DNA from: Ga0077527 sp964531455
GTDB lineage: Bacteria > Pseudomonadota > Gammaproteobacteria > Burkholderiales > SG8-41
Assembly: GCA_964531455.1 (NCBI GenBank)
Contig: CAZHFZ010000012.1
Coordinates: 1-64,000 of the forward strand
Direction: 5' to 3'
DNA: 64,000 bases
How positions within the stretch are numbered: the stretch's first letter is position 1; each line of letters opens with the position of its first letter. This document shows, in pieces, positions 7,883 through 16,141 of the stretch. Made by a program: the position numbers and the translations under genes. The notes under the pieces are model-generated. The model saw only the letters and a program-made list of their open reading frames with translations. It had not been told where the DNA came from and made no database searches.

Positions 7883-10276
7883 TCACCAGATCGTTGCAAA
7901 ATCAGTTTCCGTAACATCACTTCGGGGCGAGTCCAGCCAATACCGCCTTCGCAATTCACGCTGCCGGGTAACGTGAATTCCTCCGGAAACGAACTCAAGC
8001 AACACTGCGCCATGCCGGTCGGTGCGGTAAAGATCAGCGCCCTGCGCTTCGTAACGGGCAACCACATCGGGATGTGGATGCTTGAACTGATTTCGATACC
8101 CGACCGGAAAAATCACCTTGCCTGCAGCGACTGCTTTCACAAATGCGTCTGATGATGATGTTCGGCTTCCCTGGTGTGGCGCAACCAGCACATCGGACCG
8201 GAGTTTCTCCAATCCTGTTGCAAGCAAAGCCAGTTCACCCCGACGTTCTATGTCAGCGGGAATCAGCGCACTGCCGGAATCCGCCGTGATCTTTAGTACG
8301 CAACTGCGCTCGTTGTCTCTGAGCTTTCCGGCGATTCGGGTCTCCGCGTCTGGATACAGCATTTCGAACCGGACCCTGTCCCAGGACCACGCCTGGCCCG
8401 ATGCGCAGCGCTGCTCTTCCGGACCAATCAACAGCAAAGGATCAAAATCGGGCAACGACGTCAACAACCTCGCAACCGGCACAGCCTGAATTACCGAAAG
8501 CGCACCACCGGTATGATCGGCATCATCATGGCTGATGATCATTGCATCCAGTCTTCTGATTCCGGATGCGCGCAGGAATGGAACAATAACCCGGTTACCG
8601 CTATCGGCGGTTGGTCCGAATGCCGGACCAGTGTCAAACAGCAGCGCATGATTGCGGGTTTGCGCAACGACAGACAGGCCTTGCCCGACGTCGAGCACAA
8701 CCAGGCGTAGCGCCCCTTCCGGTAGAGGCACGGGGACGATCAGCAACATTGGCAGGAAGGCCAAGACACCGATCCAGCGCGCTGGAAACCCGCGGGGCAA
8801 CAGCAGCCAGACCGTGCCCAGCAATGCCACAAACACTGTCCATGCCGGTGGAGCGTGTTGTTCCCACGCTGCATCCGGAAATTCACTCAACCACGCAAGA
8901 ATATTCACGCAACCGCTCATGAGCCATTGAGCAAAATGCAAAACCGCGTCAAACGGCAAAGCAACGCCGGCCAGCGCCAAGGGCACAATTACCAGACTGA
9001 CCAGCGGAATTGCCAGCGCATTCGCCAGCGGCGAAATCAGCGAAAACTGCTGGAATAATGCGAGCAACACCGGCACCAGCGCCAGAGTAACCGCCCATTG
9101 CACTCTGGCCCAGGCCAGGAGCCAGTGCTCGGGCCGCAAACGGTTCGATGTCACCATCATGATGATGGCCACCGCACCGAATGAGAGCCAGAAGCCTGCT
9201 GCGAGCACCGACCACGGATCAATCACCAGCACCACCAGCAGCGCGATTGCCAATACCTCACGCGCTGCAGTCGCACGACCCAGCCACAGCGCCGCAGCGA
9301 CCACTGCCAGCATGAACACCGTGCGCTGCGCCGGCACCGCGAACCCGGCAAGCAAGGCGTACGCAATTGCAACCAGCAAACCGGCAACAGCGGCTGCCTT
9401 GACCGCAGGCAATACCAGCATCAACCGGGTACTGCGGCGCCAGGCAAAATTGACCAGCGCGAAGGCAAGACCCGAGAGCATGGTCACATGCAATCCTGAA
9501 ATGCTCATCAGATGATTGACACCAGTTCGGGTAAACACCTGCCACTGCTCCGGCGGAATCGCACGCTGGTCGCCCATAACCAATGCCGCAATAACTCCGG
9601 CAGCCGGGGTGCCTGTCAATGCCGACTGGATGCGTCCGCGCAGGGATTCGCGCATGCGCTCAACCATGTATGCCGGTGTCCGTACATGCGCCTGTAACTG
9701 GTTCTGGCCTTTGGGTCGCACGTAGCCGGTGGCGCGAATACTGCGCTCCAGCAGCCAGGCCTCGTAATCAAAACCATGCGGGTTGACCAATCCATGCGGA
9801 CGCTTCAAACGCACCGTAAATTGCCAGCGTTCTCCGGGATGCACATCGGGCAGCAACGCAGACGCACCATCGCGGCCGCCAATACCCCACCAGGACAGCA
9901 CAATGCGGGACGGCACCCGGGCCTGCGGCGTGAGCACCTGTTCGACATTGAACTCAAAGCGCACGCTGCGCTCATATGACTGTGGCAACGTTGCCACAAC
10001 ACCCACAACAACAATGTCACGTCCTTCCCATTCCGATGGCAATTCATCCCCGATGCGGGCATGGGCAAAAAGTGCAGCCCAGGCAAACCCGCAGGCGAAA
10101 GCCAGCACCACCGTAATGCCCCGCCGCAACAAAAGACGCTTCCAACCCGGGCCGCGTAACACCGCCAGCAAAACCGGACCGGAGAGCAGCCACCCCAGCC
10201 AGATCAGGGGGGGCAACTCCGGCTGCTGCTGCAACAGCCAGATACCTCCGGCAAAAGCGATGATGGGCATGACCAT
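7883..10276 (-). CDS. comEC: ComEC/Rec2 DNA-uptake channel
   Basis: Inner-membrane channel carrying single-stranded DNA into the cytoplasm during transformation; 797 residues. The N-terminal part has hydrophobic helices and a DUF4131/OB-like domain. The central competence domain includes VNHLMSISGLHVTMLSGLAF and QRTVFMLAVVAAALWLGR. The C-terminal metallo-beta-lactamase-like domain runs from VVLDVGQGLSVV and carries the metal motif SHDDADHTGG and APHQGSRTSS. Length and order match full-length proteobacterial ComEC. It stands alone on the minus strand, divergent from the DUF2062 gene 76 bp away. No other competence genes are in the window. Confidence 0.96.
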   Translation of the reverse strand: MVMPIIAFAGGIWLLQQQPELPPLIWLGWLLSGPVLLAVLRGPGWKRLLLRRGITVVLAFACGFAWAALFAHARIGDELPSEWEGRDIVVVGVVATLPQSYERSVRFEFNVEQVLTPQARVPSRIVLSWWGIGGRDGASALLPDVHPGERWQFTVRLKRPHGLVNPHGFDYEAWLLERSIRATGYVRPKGQNQLQAHVRTPAYMVERMRESLRGRIQSALTGTPAAGVIAALVMGDQRAIPPEQWQVFTRTGVNHLMSISGLHVTMLSGLAFALVNFAWRRSTRLMLVLPAVKAAAVAGLLVAIAYALLAGFAVPAQRTVFMLAVVAAALWLGRATAAREVLAIALLVVLVIDPWSVLAAGFWLSFGAVAIIMMVTSNRLRPEHWLLAWARVQWAVTLALVPVLLALFQQFSLISPLANALAIPLVSLVIVPLALAGVALPFDAVLHFAQWLMSGCVNILAWLSEFPDAAWEQHAPPAWTVFVALLGTVWLLLPRGFPARWIGVLAFLPMLLIVPVPLPEGALRLVVLDVGQGLSVVAQTRNHALLFDTGPAFGPTADSGNRVIVPFLRASGIRRLDAMIISHDDADHTGGALSVIQAVPVARLLTSLPDFDPLLLIGPEEQRCASGQAWSWDRVRFEMLYPDAETRIAGKLRDNERSCVLKITADSGSALIPADIERRGELALLATGLEKLRSDVLVAPHQGSRTSSSDAFVKAVAAGKVIFPVGYRNQFKHPHPDVVARYEAQGADLYRTDRHGAVLLEFVSGGIHVTRQRELRRRYWLDSPRSDVTETDFATIW

Positions 10277-10352
10277 CGTTCCATAACGCCTTGCGGCGGT
10301 CTGCGCTGACCGCAGCCGCTACAATGCCCGAATTCACCAGCAGATCACCCCA

Positions 10353-10904
10353 ATGCCGCGCAAGCATTTCCGCAAATACCTGCCTTCCCATCAGTCGATC
10401 ACTGACAACCGCTTTATTTCCTGGTTCGGACCCTGGCTGCAGCACCACAACCTTTGGCACCTGCACCGACGCTCGGTTGCGGGCGGGGTTGCCGTGGGAC
10501 TTTTTTCCGGACTGATACCAGGCCCACTGCAGATTCTTACGGGCGTTTTCCTGTCGATTGTTTTCCGCGTCAATCTTCCCGTCGCGGCTTTGATGACGCT
10601 GTATACCAACCCGCTGACCATCGTACCCCTCTATTACGTGGCCTATCGATACGGCGCGCTTGTAACCATGAGCGATGAAAATCACCAACTGCCTGCCGCT
10701 TTCAGCACGCAAGGCCTGCCCTGGAACCAATGGCTGCCCGCTTTGTTCGACTGGATGGTCGCCATGGGCAAACCGCTGGCCGTCGGTCTCCCCCTGCTGG
10801 CAATGACACTCGCTGCCCTGGGTTACCTGCTGGTGGATAATGCGTGGAAAATTTACGTGCGGCTGGCCTGGCAGCGCCGCGCGGATGTACGCTCCAAAAA
10901 ATGA
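10353..10904 (+). CDS. DUF2062 membrane protein
   Basis: Small integral membrane protein of unknown function, 183 residues. The DUF2062 core is visible as GGVAVGLFSGLIPGPLQILT and NLPVAALMTLYTNPLTIVP, with two or three further hydrophobic helices and a basic C-terminus. The N-terminal RKHFRKYLPSHQSI is typical of the proteobacterial members. Its TGA overlaps the ATG of the glycosylase gene as ATGA, so the two are probably translated together. No function is inferred. Confidence 0.9.
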   Translation: MPRKHFRKYLPSHQSITDNRFISWFGPWLQHHNLWHLHRRSVAGGVAVGLFSGLIPGPLQILTGVFLSIVFRVNLPVAALMTLYTNPLTIVPLYYVAYRYGALVTMSDENHQLPAAFSTQGLPWNQWLPALFDWMVAMGKPLAVGLPLLAMTLAALGYLLVDNAWKIYVRLAWQRRADVRSKK

Positions 10905-11397
10905 CTTCACCGAAAACACCCGCATACTGGCGACGTGCAACCCGGGAACTCGGCGCCTCGGATCCGGTGCTTGGCGCTCTGATCGTACGCTACAAAGGCC
11001 TGACGCTAAGCAGTCGCGGCGATGCCTTCCAGACTCTTGCTCGTTCAATCATCGGCCAGCAGATTTCGGTAAAAGCAGCGCAAAGTGTGTGGCTGCGTTT
11101 TGCGGCAGCCGTAGGCGAGATTCAGCCCAAAAACGTGCTGCAGCTGTCGGTCGAACAACTGCGTGCCTGCGGACTGTCCGGGCAAAAAGTGAATTACCTG
11201 CGCGACCTCTCCGCACGATTTGCAGAAGGAGCCATCGACACAGGTCGCTGGCAGGAGATGGATGATGAAGATCTCATCGACGAACTGACTGAAGTCAAAG
11301 GCATCGGTCGCTGGACTGCAGAGATGTTCCTGATTTTCTACCTCACACGCCCTGATGTTTTCCCTCTCGCCGACATCGGATTGCAGCGCGCGATGGA
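10901..11397 (+). CDS. DNA-3-methyladenine glycosylase II (AlkA type), truncated by the gap
   Basis: Base-excision glycosylase removing alkylated purines. 165 residues remain before the run of N; complete relatives are about 200-220. Visible are the N-terminal HhH-GPD entry (FQTLARSIIGQQISVKAA), the helix-hairpin-helix (LTEVKGIGRWTAEMFLIF) and the stretch containing the catalytic Asp (DVFPLADIGLQRAM). I start at MTSPKTPAYW, whose ATG overlaps the DUF2062 stop. The sequence becomes unknown just after the catalytic region, so the gene is likely whole in the organism and interrupted only in the assembly. Confidence 0.93.
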
Positions 11398-11497
11398 NNN
11401 NNNNNNNNNNNNNNNNNNNNNNNNNNNNNNNNNNNNNNNNNNNNNNNNNNNNNNNNNNNNNNNNNNNNNNNNNNNNNNNNNNNNNNNNNNNNNNNNN
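11398..11497. other. Assembly gap (100 N)
   Basis: Exactly 100 unknown bases, the usual placeholder for a gap of unspecified length. The distance between the glycosylase and the following fragment is therefore unknown and other genes could be missing here. Confidence 0.99.
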
Positions 11498-11650
11498 CTT
11501 GCCGTGATTGCCCTGGGCATCATCGTGCCGCGACTGATCAAACGCGGCGCACCGCATTTCCTGTTGCAACAATCACTCAGCGATGCCGGCCTGTACCAGG
11601 AACTGCTGCGCAATGGCGTGATGGAAACGGTCAGGCCTGCGCGCGCGTAA
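11498..11650 (+). CDS. C-terminal fragment of an unidentified protein after the gap
   Basis: Fifty codons open from the gap edge to a TAA, beginning with a hydrophobic stretch (LAVIALGIIVPRLI) followed by FLLQQSLSDAGLYQELLRNG. It happens to be in the same frame as the glycosylase, but the sequence does not look like an HhH-GPD C-terminus, so I treat it as a different gene whose 5' part lies in the gap. I do not recognise the family. It overlaps the lolD stop tail-to-tail by 20 bp. Coding status is likely but not certain. Confidence 0.45.
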   Translation, partial: LAVIALGIIVPRLIKRGAPHFLLQQSLSDAGLYQELLRNGVMETVRPARA

Positions 11651-12344
11651 CCGGCTTCAACACGCCGTCTTCCAGCTCAAGGATACGGTCGGCACGCTCG
11701 GCCATGCGTGGATCATGCGTCACGATCACAAAACTCGTTCTGGTTTCACGATTCAACTGCAGCATCAAATCAAACACAGTCTCTGCAGTGCGCCGGTCAA
11801 GATTGCCTGTAGGTTCGTCTGCAAGTACGCAGGCCGGCTTGGTCACCAGCGCCCGCGCCAGAGCAGCGCGCTGACGTTCGCCGCCGGACAATTCGCCCGG
11901 TGTATGCGTAAGCCTGTGCACCAACCCCACGGCCTCCAGTATTTCACGCGCAGCAGCCAGCGCTTCGGCACGCGGCACGCGCCGGATGATCAGGGGCATC
12001 GCCACATTTTCCAGCGCGGTGAATTCCGGCAGCAGATGATGAAACTGGTAAACAAATCCCAATGCGTGGTTGCGCACGTCACCTCGCCGCTTCTCGCTCT
12101 GCCCCGAAAGCCGCTCACCCAGAATGCTGACTTCGCCCGAACTCGGCGAATCGAGTCCGCCCAGCAAATGCAGTAACGTGCTTTTACCGGAACCGGAAGC
12201 GCCAATGATGGCGATGCGCTCACCCGGCATCACATCCAGGTCGATGCCCATCAGTACCGGCACCCCGTCATGCCCTTCGCGATAGGCCTTGCGCAAACCA
12301 CGGCAGGAAATGACCGCTGACTGACTCAGAGCAGCATTACTCAT
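11631..12344 (-). CDS. lolD: Lipoprotein-releasing ABC transporter ATPase LolD
   Basis: ATPase of the LolCDE complex that extracts outer-membrane lipoproteins from the inner membrane and hands them to LolA; cytoplasmic face. 237 residues from the ATG at 12344. An upstream start at 12380 would add a basic, unlikely leader. Walker A is GASGSGKST, the Q-loop region reads GFVYQFHHLLPEF (typical of LolD), the signature is LSGGERQR, Walker B is VLADEPTG and the switch His is in VTHDP. It overlaps the 3' end of the permease gene by 8 bp. Confidence 0.95.
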   Translation of the reverse strand: MSNAALSQSAVISCRGLRKAYREGHDGVPVLMGIDLDVMPGERIAIIGASGSGKSTLLHLLGGLDSPSSGEVSILGERLSGQSEKRRGDVRNHALGFVYQFHHLLPEFTALENVAMPLIIRRVPRAEALAAAREILEAVGLVHRLTHTPGELSGGERQRAALARALVTKPACVLADEPTGNLDRRTAETVFDLMLQLNRETRTSFVIVTHDPRMAERADRILELEDGVLKPVTRAQA

Positions 12345-13650
12345 ATCGCAGCGCCTCCGCCGGATTGACCTTCGCCGCACGCCAGCTCGGATAAAGGGTG
12401 GCCAAAACGGACAATACGAAGGCCACTACAGCAGTCAGCACAACATCGCCTGCCTGCAATTGCGAAGGCAAATCGGCGATCTGGTAAACATCCTGCGGCA
12501 TGAATTTCACATGAAATACATTTTCGATGAAGGCAATGATCGCAGCAACATTCAGCGCGCCGATGATGCCGAAAATAATTCCGCAGATCACCCCGATGGC
12601 ACCGATCAACGTGCCCTGCACCATGAAAATGCGCATCACATCCCCGGGTGAGGCGCCCATGGTCCGGAGGATGGCGATGTCCGCCTGCTTCTCCTTGACC
12701 ACCATGAACAGGCTGGACACCATATTGAATGCGGCAATCGCAATAATGAAAAACAGCAGCAGCGACATCATGCGCTTCTCAAGTTCGACTGCCCGGAAAT
12801 AAGTGGCATTAAAGCGTGACCAGTCACTTACCATCACATCCTGCGGCAACTGCGCTGCCAGATCGCGTACCACTTTCCGCGCCAGGAACAAATCATCCAG
12901 ACGCAGCCGGACGCCGCTCACCTCATCACCCATCCGGTACAGGCGCTGGGCATCACCTATGTGCAACACGGCAAGACCAGCATCAATCTCATAGTGACCA
13001 ATCTCGAAAATACCCGTCACCGTAAACTGGCGTAATCGCGGAAGAATTCCTGCAGGAGTCACCTGCCCCTGCGGCGCTACGAGCACCACCCTGTCGCCGA
13101 CAACAACACCCAGCGCCCGCGCAAGCGGCGCACCCAGCGCCACGTTGTATTCACCCGGGCGCAGGTCTTCCAGCGTCCCGGAACGCATATGCGCACCGAT
13201 TTCACTGACTTTGTCTTCCTGTGCCGGATCAATGCCGCGCAAAAATGCGCCGCGCACATTACCGCCGCTGGTGAGGAGACCTTGCGCAGAAACATATGGT
13301 GCGGCGGCAACGACATGCGGATGTTTTGCGGCAACAGCTGCAACCGACTGCCAGTCGCGCAGCGAATCCCCTGCGCCGCTGATCTGCACATGTGCTACCG
13401 CACTGAGCATTCGCGTACGCACTTCGCGCTGGAATCCATTGAACACCGACAATACGGTAATCAGTACGGTCATGCCCAACGCGATGCCAACCACCGAGAT
13501 CAGTGAAATCACCGAAATAAAACGTGTCCGCTGCCGGGAGCGGGTGTAACGCAGGCCAACAAAGAGCGAAAAAGAGTTCACGGGGCACAGTAAAATGGAA
13601 AAACGCAGTGTGCCATAAATGCCCACCGGCAGCCCCATGATAGACTTCAT
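12337..13650 (-). CDS. lolC: Lipoprotein-releasing ABC transporter permease LolC/LolE
   Basis: Membrane subunit of the lipoprotein release complex with four TM segments. TM1 is near SLISVVGIALGMTVLITVLS and three more lie in the last 150 residues, flanking a large periplasmic domain (for example VAHVQISGAGDSL). KQADIAILRTMGASPGDVMRIF is a family hallmark. From the ATG at 13650, which has AAGG upstream, it is 437 residues. Homologous proteins instead begin close to FVGLRYTRSRQ, which favours a GTG at 13581 (414 residues) although that lacks a clear ribosome-binding site. Only one permease gene is present, as in many non-enteric proteobacteria. Overlap with lolD indicates one operon. Confidence 0.94.
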   Translation of the reverse strand: MKSIMGLPVGIYGTLRFSILLCPVNSFSLFVGLRYTRSRQRTRFISVISLISVVGIALGMTVLITVLSVFNGFQREVRTRMLSAVAHVQISGAGDSLRDWQSVAAVAAKHPHVVAAAPYVSAQGLLTSGGNVRGAFLRGIDPAQEDKVSEIGAHMRSGTLEDLRPGEYNVALGAPLARALGVVVGDRVVLVAPQGQVTPAGILPRLRQFTVTGIFEIGHYEIDAGLAVLHIGDAQRLYRMGDEVSGVRLRLDDLFLARKVVRDLAAQLPQDVMVSDWSRFNATYFRAVELEKRMMSLLLFFIIAIAAFNMVSSLFMVVKEKQADIAILRTMGASPGDVMRIFMVQGTLIGAIGVICGIIFGIIGALNVAAIIAFIENVFHVKFMPQDVYQIADLPSQLQAGDVVLTAVVAFVLSVLATLYPSWRAAKVNPAEALRYE

Positions 13651-13698
13651 TCACACCTTGGCACCGCACATGCCGCTGCGGATATTACGTAATCGATC

Positions 13699-14727
13699 GT
13701 GCAACTGACACTGCTGATTCCCGACCTTCTGCCGCCGCCCGGTGCCGAACGCATCGTGTCGGGTAGCGCGCCGTTTCTGCGTCGGATGTGTGGTCGAGGC
13801 ACCATCCGGCATTTCCCGGCCATCGATACGGAATCCTGGTTGTGTCAGGCCTTTGAGGTTGCCAAGCAGCAGGACTGGCCAGTTGCCGCACTGACCGCAC
13901 TTCTTGACGGACTTCCTGCTGAATCCGGCAACTGGTTGCGCGCCGACCCTGTGCACCTTCAGTTGCAGCGCAACCGAACGCTGGTGCTGGCCGCACCGGC
14001 ACTTGAAATCACCGCCGCTGAAGCCGCGGCGCTGGCGGAAACGCTGAACAGCCACTTCTCTGCTGATGGCATCCGTCTCAATGCGATCCACCCGACACGC
14101 TGGTACCTGGCACATCCGGAAACAGCGGATGTCATTGCTCCAACGTTAAGTGCTGTCGCCGGCCGGCCACTGCCGCGCATCGAAAACGCCGGTCGCTGGC
14201 ATCGATGGCTTACCGAGTGCCAGATGCTGCTGCATGACCACCCCGTCAATCTTGCCCGCGAGCAACGCGGTGCACCGTCTATCAACAGCCTGCTGTTGTG
14301 GGGGGGTGGTTCCAGACCCGCCGTACCTGGCCGGCACTTCACGCATGTATGGACGGCCAACCGGCTGGCTGTAGCGCTCGCCATACAAAGCGGTGCCGAG
14401 TATTCCGAGGCACCCGGAACAGCTGCGGCATGGCTTGCCGCCCAATCCGGCACCGGGGCGGAAAATGCGCGACACCTTGTGACACTGGAACATGCACATC
14501 ATGCCGCGCGATACGAGGGGCCCGATCTCTGGATGCAAACTGTTTCAGCTCTGGAAGACGGCTGGTTCGCCCCGCTGTGGGCAGCGCTGGGTAACTCTTT
14601 CACCTCACTGGATATTGTTGCCACCAACCCCGAGCAGTGCCTGCGCATCACGCTGCGACCGTCTGATCGCATGAAATTCTGGCGCGGTACGCCGGACTGG
14701 TCATCGCTGACCGGCGTTCGCGAATGA
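13699..14727 (+). CDS. RpfE-like protein (phosphoglycerate-mutase-related)
   Basis: 342-residue cytoplasmic protein resembling the RpfE regulatory protein encoded beside recJ in xanthomonads and betaproteobacteria. Recognisable pieces are the N-terminal LTLLIPDLLPPPG, WLRADPVHLQLQRNRTLVL, INSLLLWGGG and the C-terminal GDLWM-like GPDLWMQTVSALEDGWFAPL. The family is annotated as related to 2,3-bisphosphoglycerate-independent phosphoglycerate mutase, but I see no complete metal-binding set and would not assign an activity. The start is GTG at 13699. It is divergent from lolC and followed by the DUF4010 gene and recJ on the same strand. Confidence 0.8.
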   Translation: MQLTLLIPDLLPPPGAERIVSGSAPFLRRMCGRGTIRHFPAIDTESWLCQAFEVAKQQDWPVAALTALLDGLPAESGNWLRADPVHLQLQRNRTLVLAAPALEITAAEAAALAETLNSHFSADGIRLNAIHPTRWYLAHPETADVIAPTLSAVAGRPLPRIENAGRWHRWLTECQMLLHDHPVNLAREQRGAPSINSLLLWGGGSRPAVPGRHFTHVWTANRLAVALAIQSGAEYSEAPGTAAAWLAAQSGTGAENARHLVTLEHAHHAARYEGPDLWMQTVSALEDGWFAPLWAALGNSFTSLDIVATNPEQCLRITLRPSDRMKFWRGTPDWSSLTGVRE

Positions 14728-14742
14728 TCGACCCGCTCAAGG

Positions 14743-14756
14743 TTGATCCATATCAC
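14743..14756 (+). promoter_or_regulatory. Candidate FNR/ANR-type box (9 of 10)
   Basis: TTGATCCATATCAC matches TTGAT-N4-ATCAA at nine of ten positions, 90 bp before the MgtC/DUF4010 start. A weak -10 (TAAGAT, 14797-14802) would place the box near -60. A 12-bp perfect palindrome (CACTGATCAGTG, 14763-14774) lies just downstream. Confidence 0.35.
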
Positions 14757-14845
14757 GCGACACACTGATCAGTGCACTGCCTGTTTTACCGGGTGCTAAG
14801 ATCAAATTTTGGCCATAGATACACTGGCGCTACTCAACAATCAGC

Positions 14846-16105
14846 ATGGAATTCTCCCTTTTCAGCGAAAATGGGCTTGAGCATCTGCCGAAGTTTGCCA
14901 TCTCACTGGTGATTGGCTTGCTGATCGGCACCGAGCGCGAGTTGTCGCCAGCCGCCAAAGCCGGTGTGCGCACCTTTACCCTGGTCACGCTGTTCGGCAC
15001 GCTGGCTGGCCTGCTCGCCGAATCCTCACAATCGGGCTGGATAATCGCCATCGGCGCCTTGCTCGTCGGCATCATGATGATTGCCGCCTACCAGCGCGAC
15101 AACCTGCCTGGCGAAAGCGGCAGCACTACTGTGGTCGCCATTCTTGTCAGCTATTGCCTTGGAACCATGGTGTGGTATGGCTACAGCCAGATTGCCGCGA
15201 TGCTCGCGATTGTCACCACCATCCTGCTCTACTTCAAGGCTGAACTGCATGGTGTCACCCATGGCCTGACACGCAAGGATCTGGTTTCAATATTCCAGTT
15301 TGCAGTGCTGTCGGTGATCATCCTGCCGATACTTCCGGACATCAACTACGGCCCCTTTGAAACTCTGAACCCGCATCAGACCTGGTTGATGGTGGTACTG
15401 GTATCAGGGGTTAGCCTTGCCGGTTATCTGGCATTACGAATTGTCGGCGAACGTTATGGCGCCCCGCTGCTCGGCCTTCTTGGCGGCCTCGTTTCCAGTA
15501 CCGCAACCACTGTCGTCTACTCCCGCAACGGCCGTGCCCACCCGGAAATCACGAAAATCGCGGTCATCGTCATTCTGCTGGCCAATCTGGTCGTGATGGT
15601 GCGGCTGATGCTGGTAACCGCAGTCGTCTCCAACGATGTGCTCCCCCACCTTGCCCCGGTGCTTGGCACCGGACTGCTGCTCGGCCTCATAGGTACGTTC
15701 AGCGTGTGGCGCCGCTGGAACACCACAACAGGTACCCCCTTGCCGGAAATCAGCAATCCGACGGAGTTGCGCACCGCGCTGGGTTTTGGCGCGCTTTACG
15801 CGATCGTGCTGCTGCTTGCGGCCTGGCTATCCAACATCGCCGGTACCAGTGGTCTGTACATGCTGGCGCTTGTCTCCGGATTGACCGACGTCGATGCCAT
15901 TACCCTGTCCTCGCTGCGACTCCACGAATTGGGCTCGCTGTCCAAGCCTGAGGCCGTCACCGCCATCAGCATTGCACTGCTGTCAAACATCGCTTTCAAG
16001 CTGGGTATCGTGTTCACCATCGGCGGACCGGCCTTGGGTTGGCCGGTACTGCGGGGGATGCTCCTCGTTGTCGCCGGTATCGGCGGCGCCCTCATCCTTG
16101 TCTGA
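14846..16105 (+). CDS. MgtC/SapB-DUF4010 membrane protein
   Basis: Polytopic inner-membrane protein, 419 residues with roughly ten hydrophobic segments. The N-terminal MgtC-like part is seen in FAISLVIGLLIGTERE and AGVRTFTLVTLFGTLAG. The remainder matches the DUF4010 arrangement, with SATTV-type motifs (GLVSSTATTVVYSRNG) and LVSGLTDVDAITLSSLRL. Function is unknown; MgtC relation suggests ion or envelope homeostasis, which is inference only. It lies between the rpfE-like gene and recJ, which are adjacent in many relatives. An FNR-like box lies upstream. Confidence 0.9.
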   Translation: MEFSLFSENGLEHLPKFAISLVIGLLIGTERELSPAAKAGVRTFTLVTLFGTLAGLLAESSQSGWIIAIGALLVGIMMIAAYQRDNLPGESGSTTVVAILVSYCLGTMVWYGYSQIAAMLAIVTTILLYFKAELHGVTHGLTRKDLVSIFQFAVLSVIILPILPDINYGPFETLNPHQTWLMVVLVSGVSLAGYLALRIVGERYGAPLLGLLGGLVSSTATTVVYSRNGRAHPEITKIAVIVILLANLVVMVRLMLVTAVVSNDVLPHLAPVLGTGLLLGLIGTFSVWRRWNTTTGTPLPEISNPTELRTALGFGALYAIVLLLAAWLSNIAGTSGLYMLALVSGLTDVDAITLSSLRLHELGSLSKPEAVTAISIALLSNIAFKLGIVFTIGGPALGWPVLRGMLLVVAGIGGALILV

Positions 16106-16141
16106 TTTCGTTGTGCAGCATCGGAAGCCGAATGATTAACG

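Noticed and set aside
11498..11650. Fragment after the gap as the C-terminus of the AlkA-type glycosylase
   Set aside because: It starts with a hydrophobic segment and lacks the expected AlkA C-terminal pattern; the common frame is not informative across a gap of unknown length.
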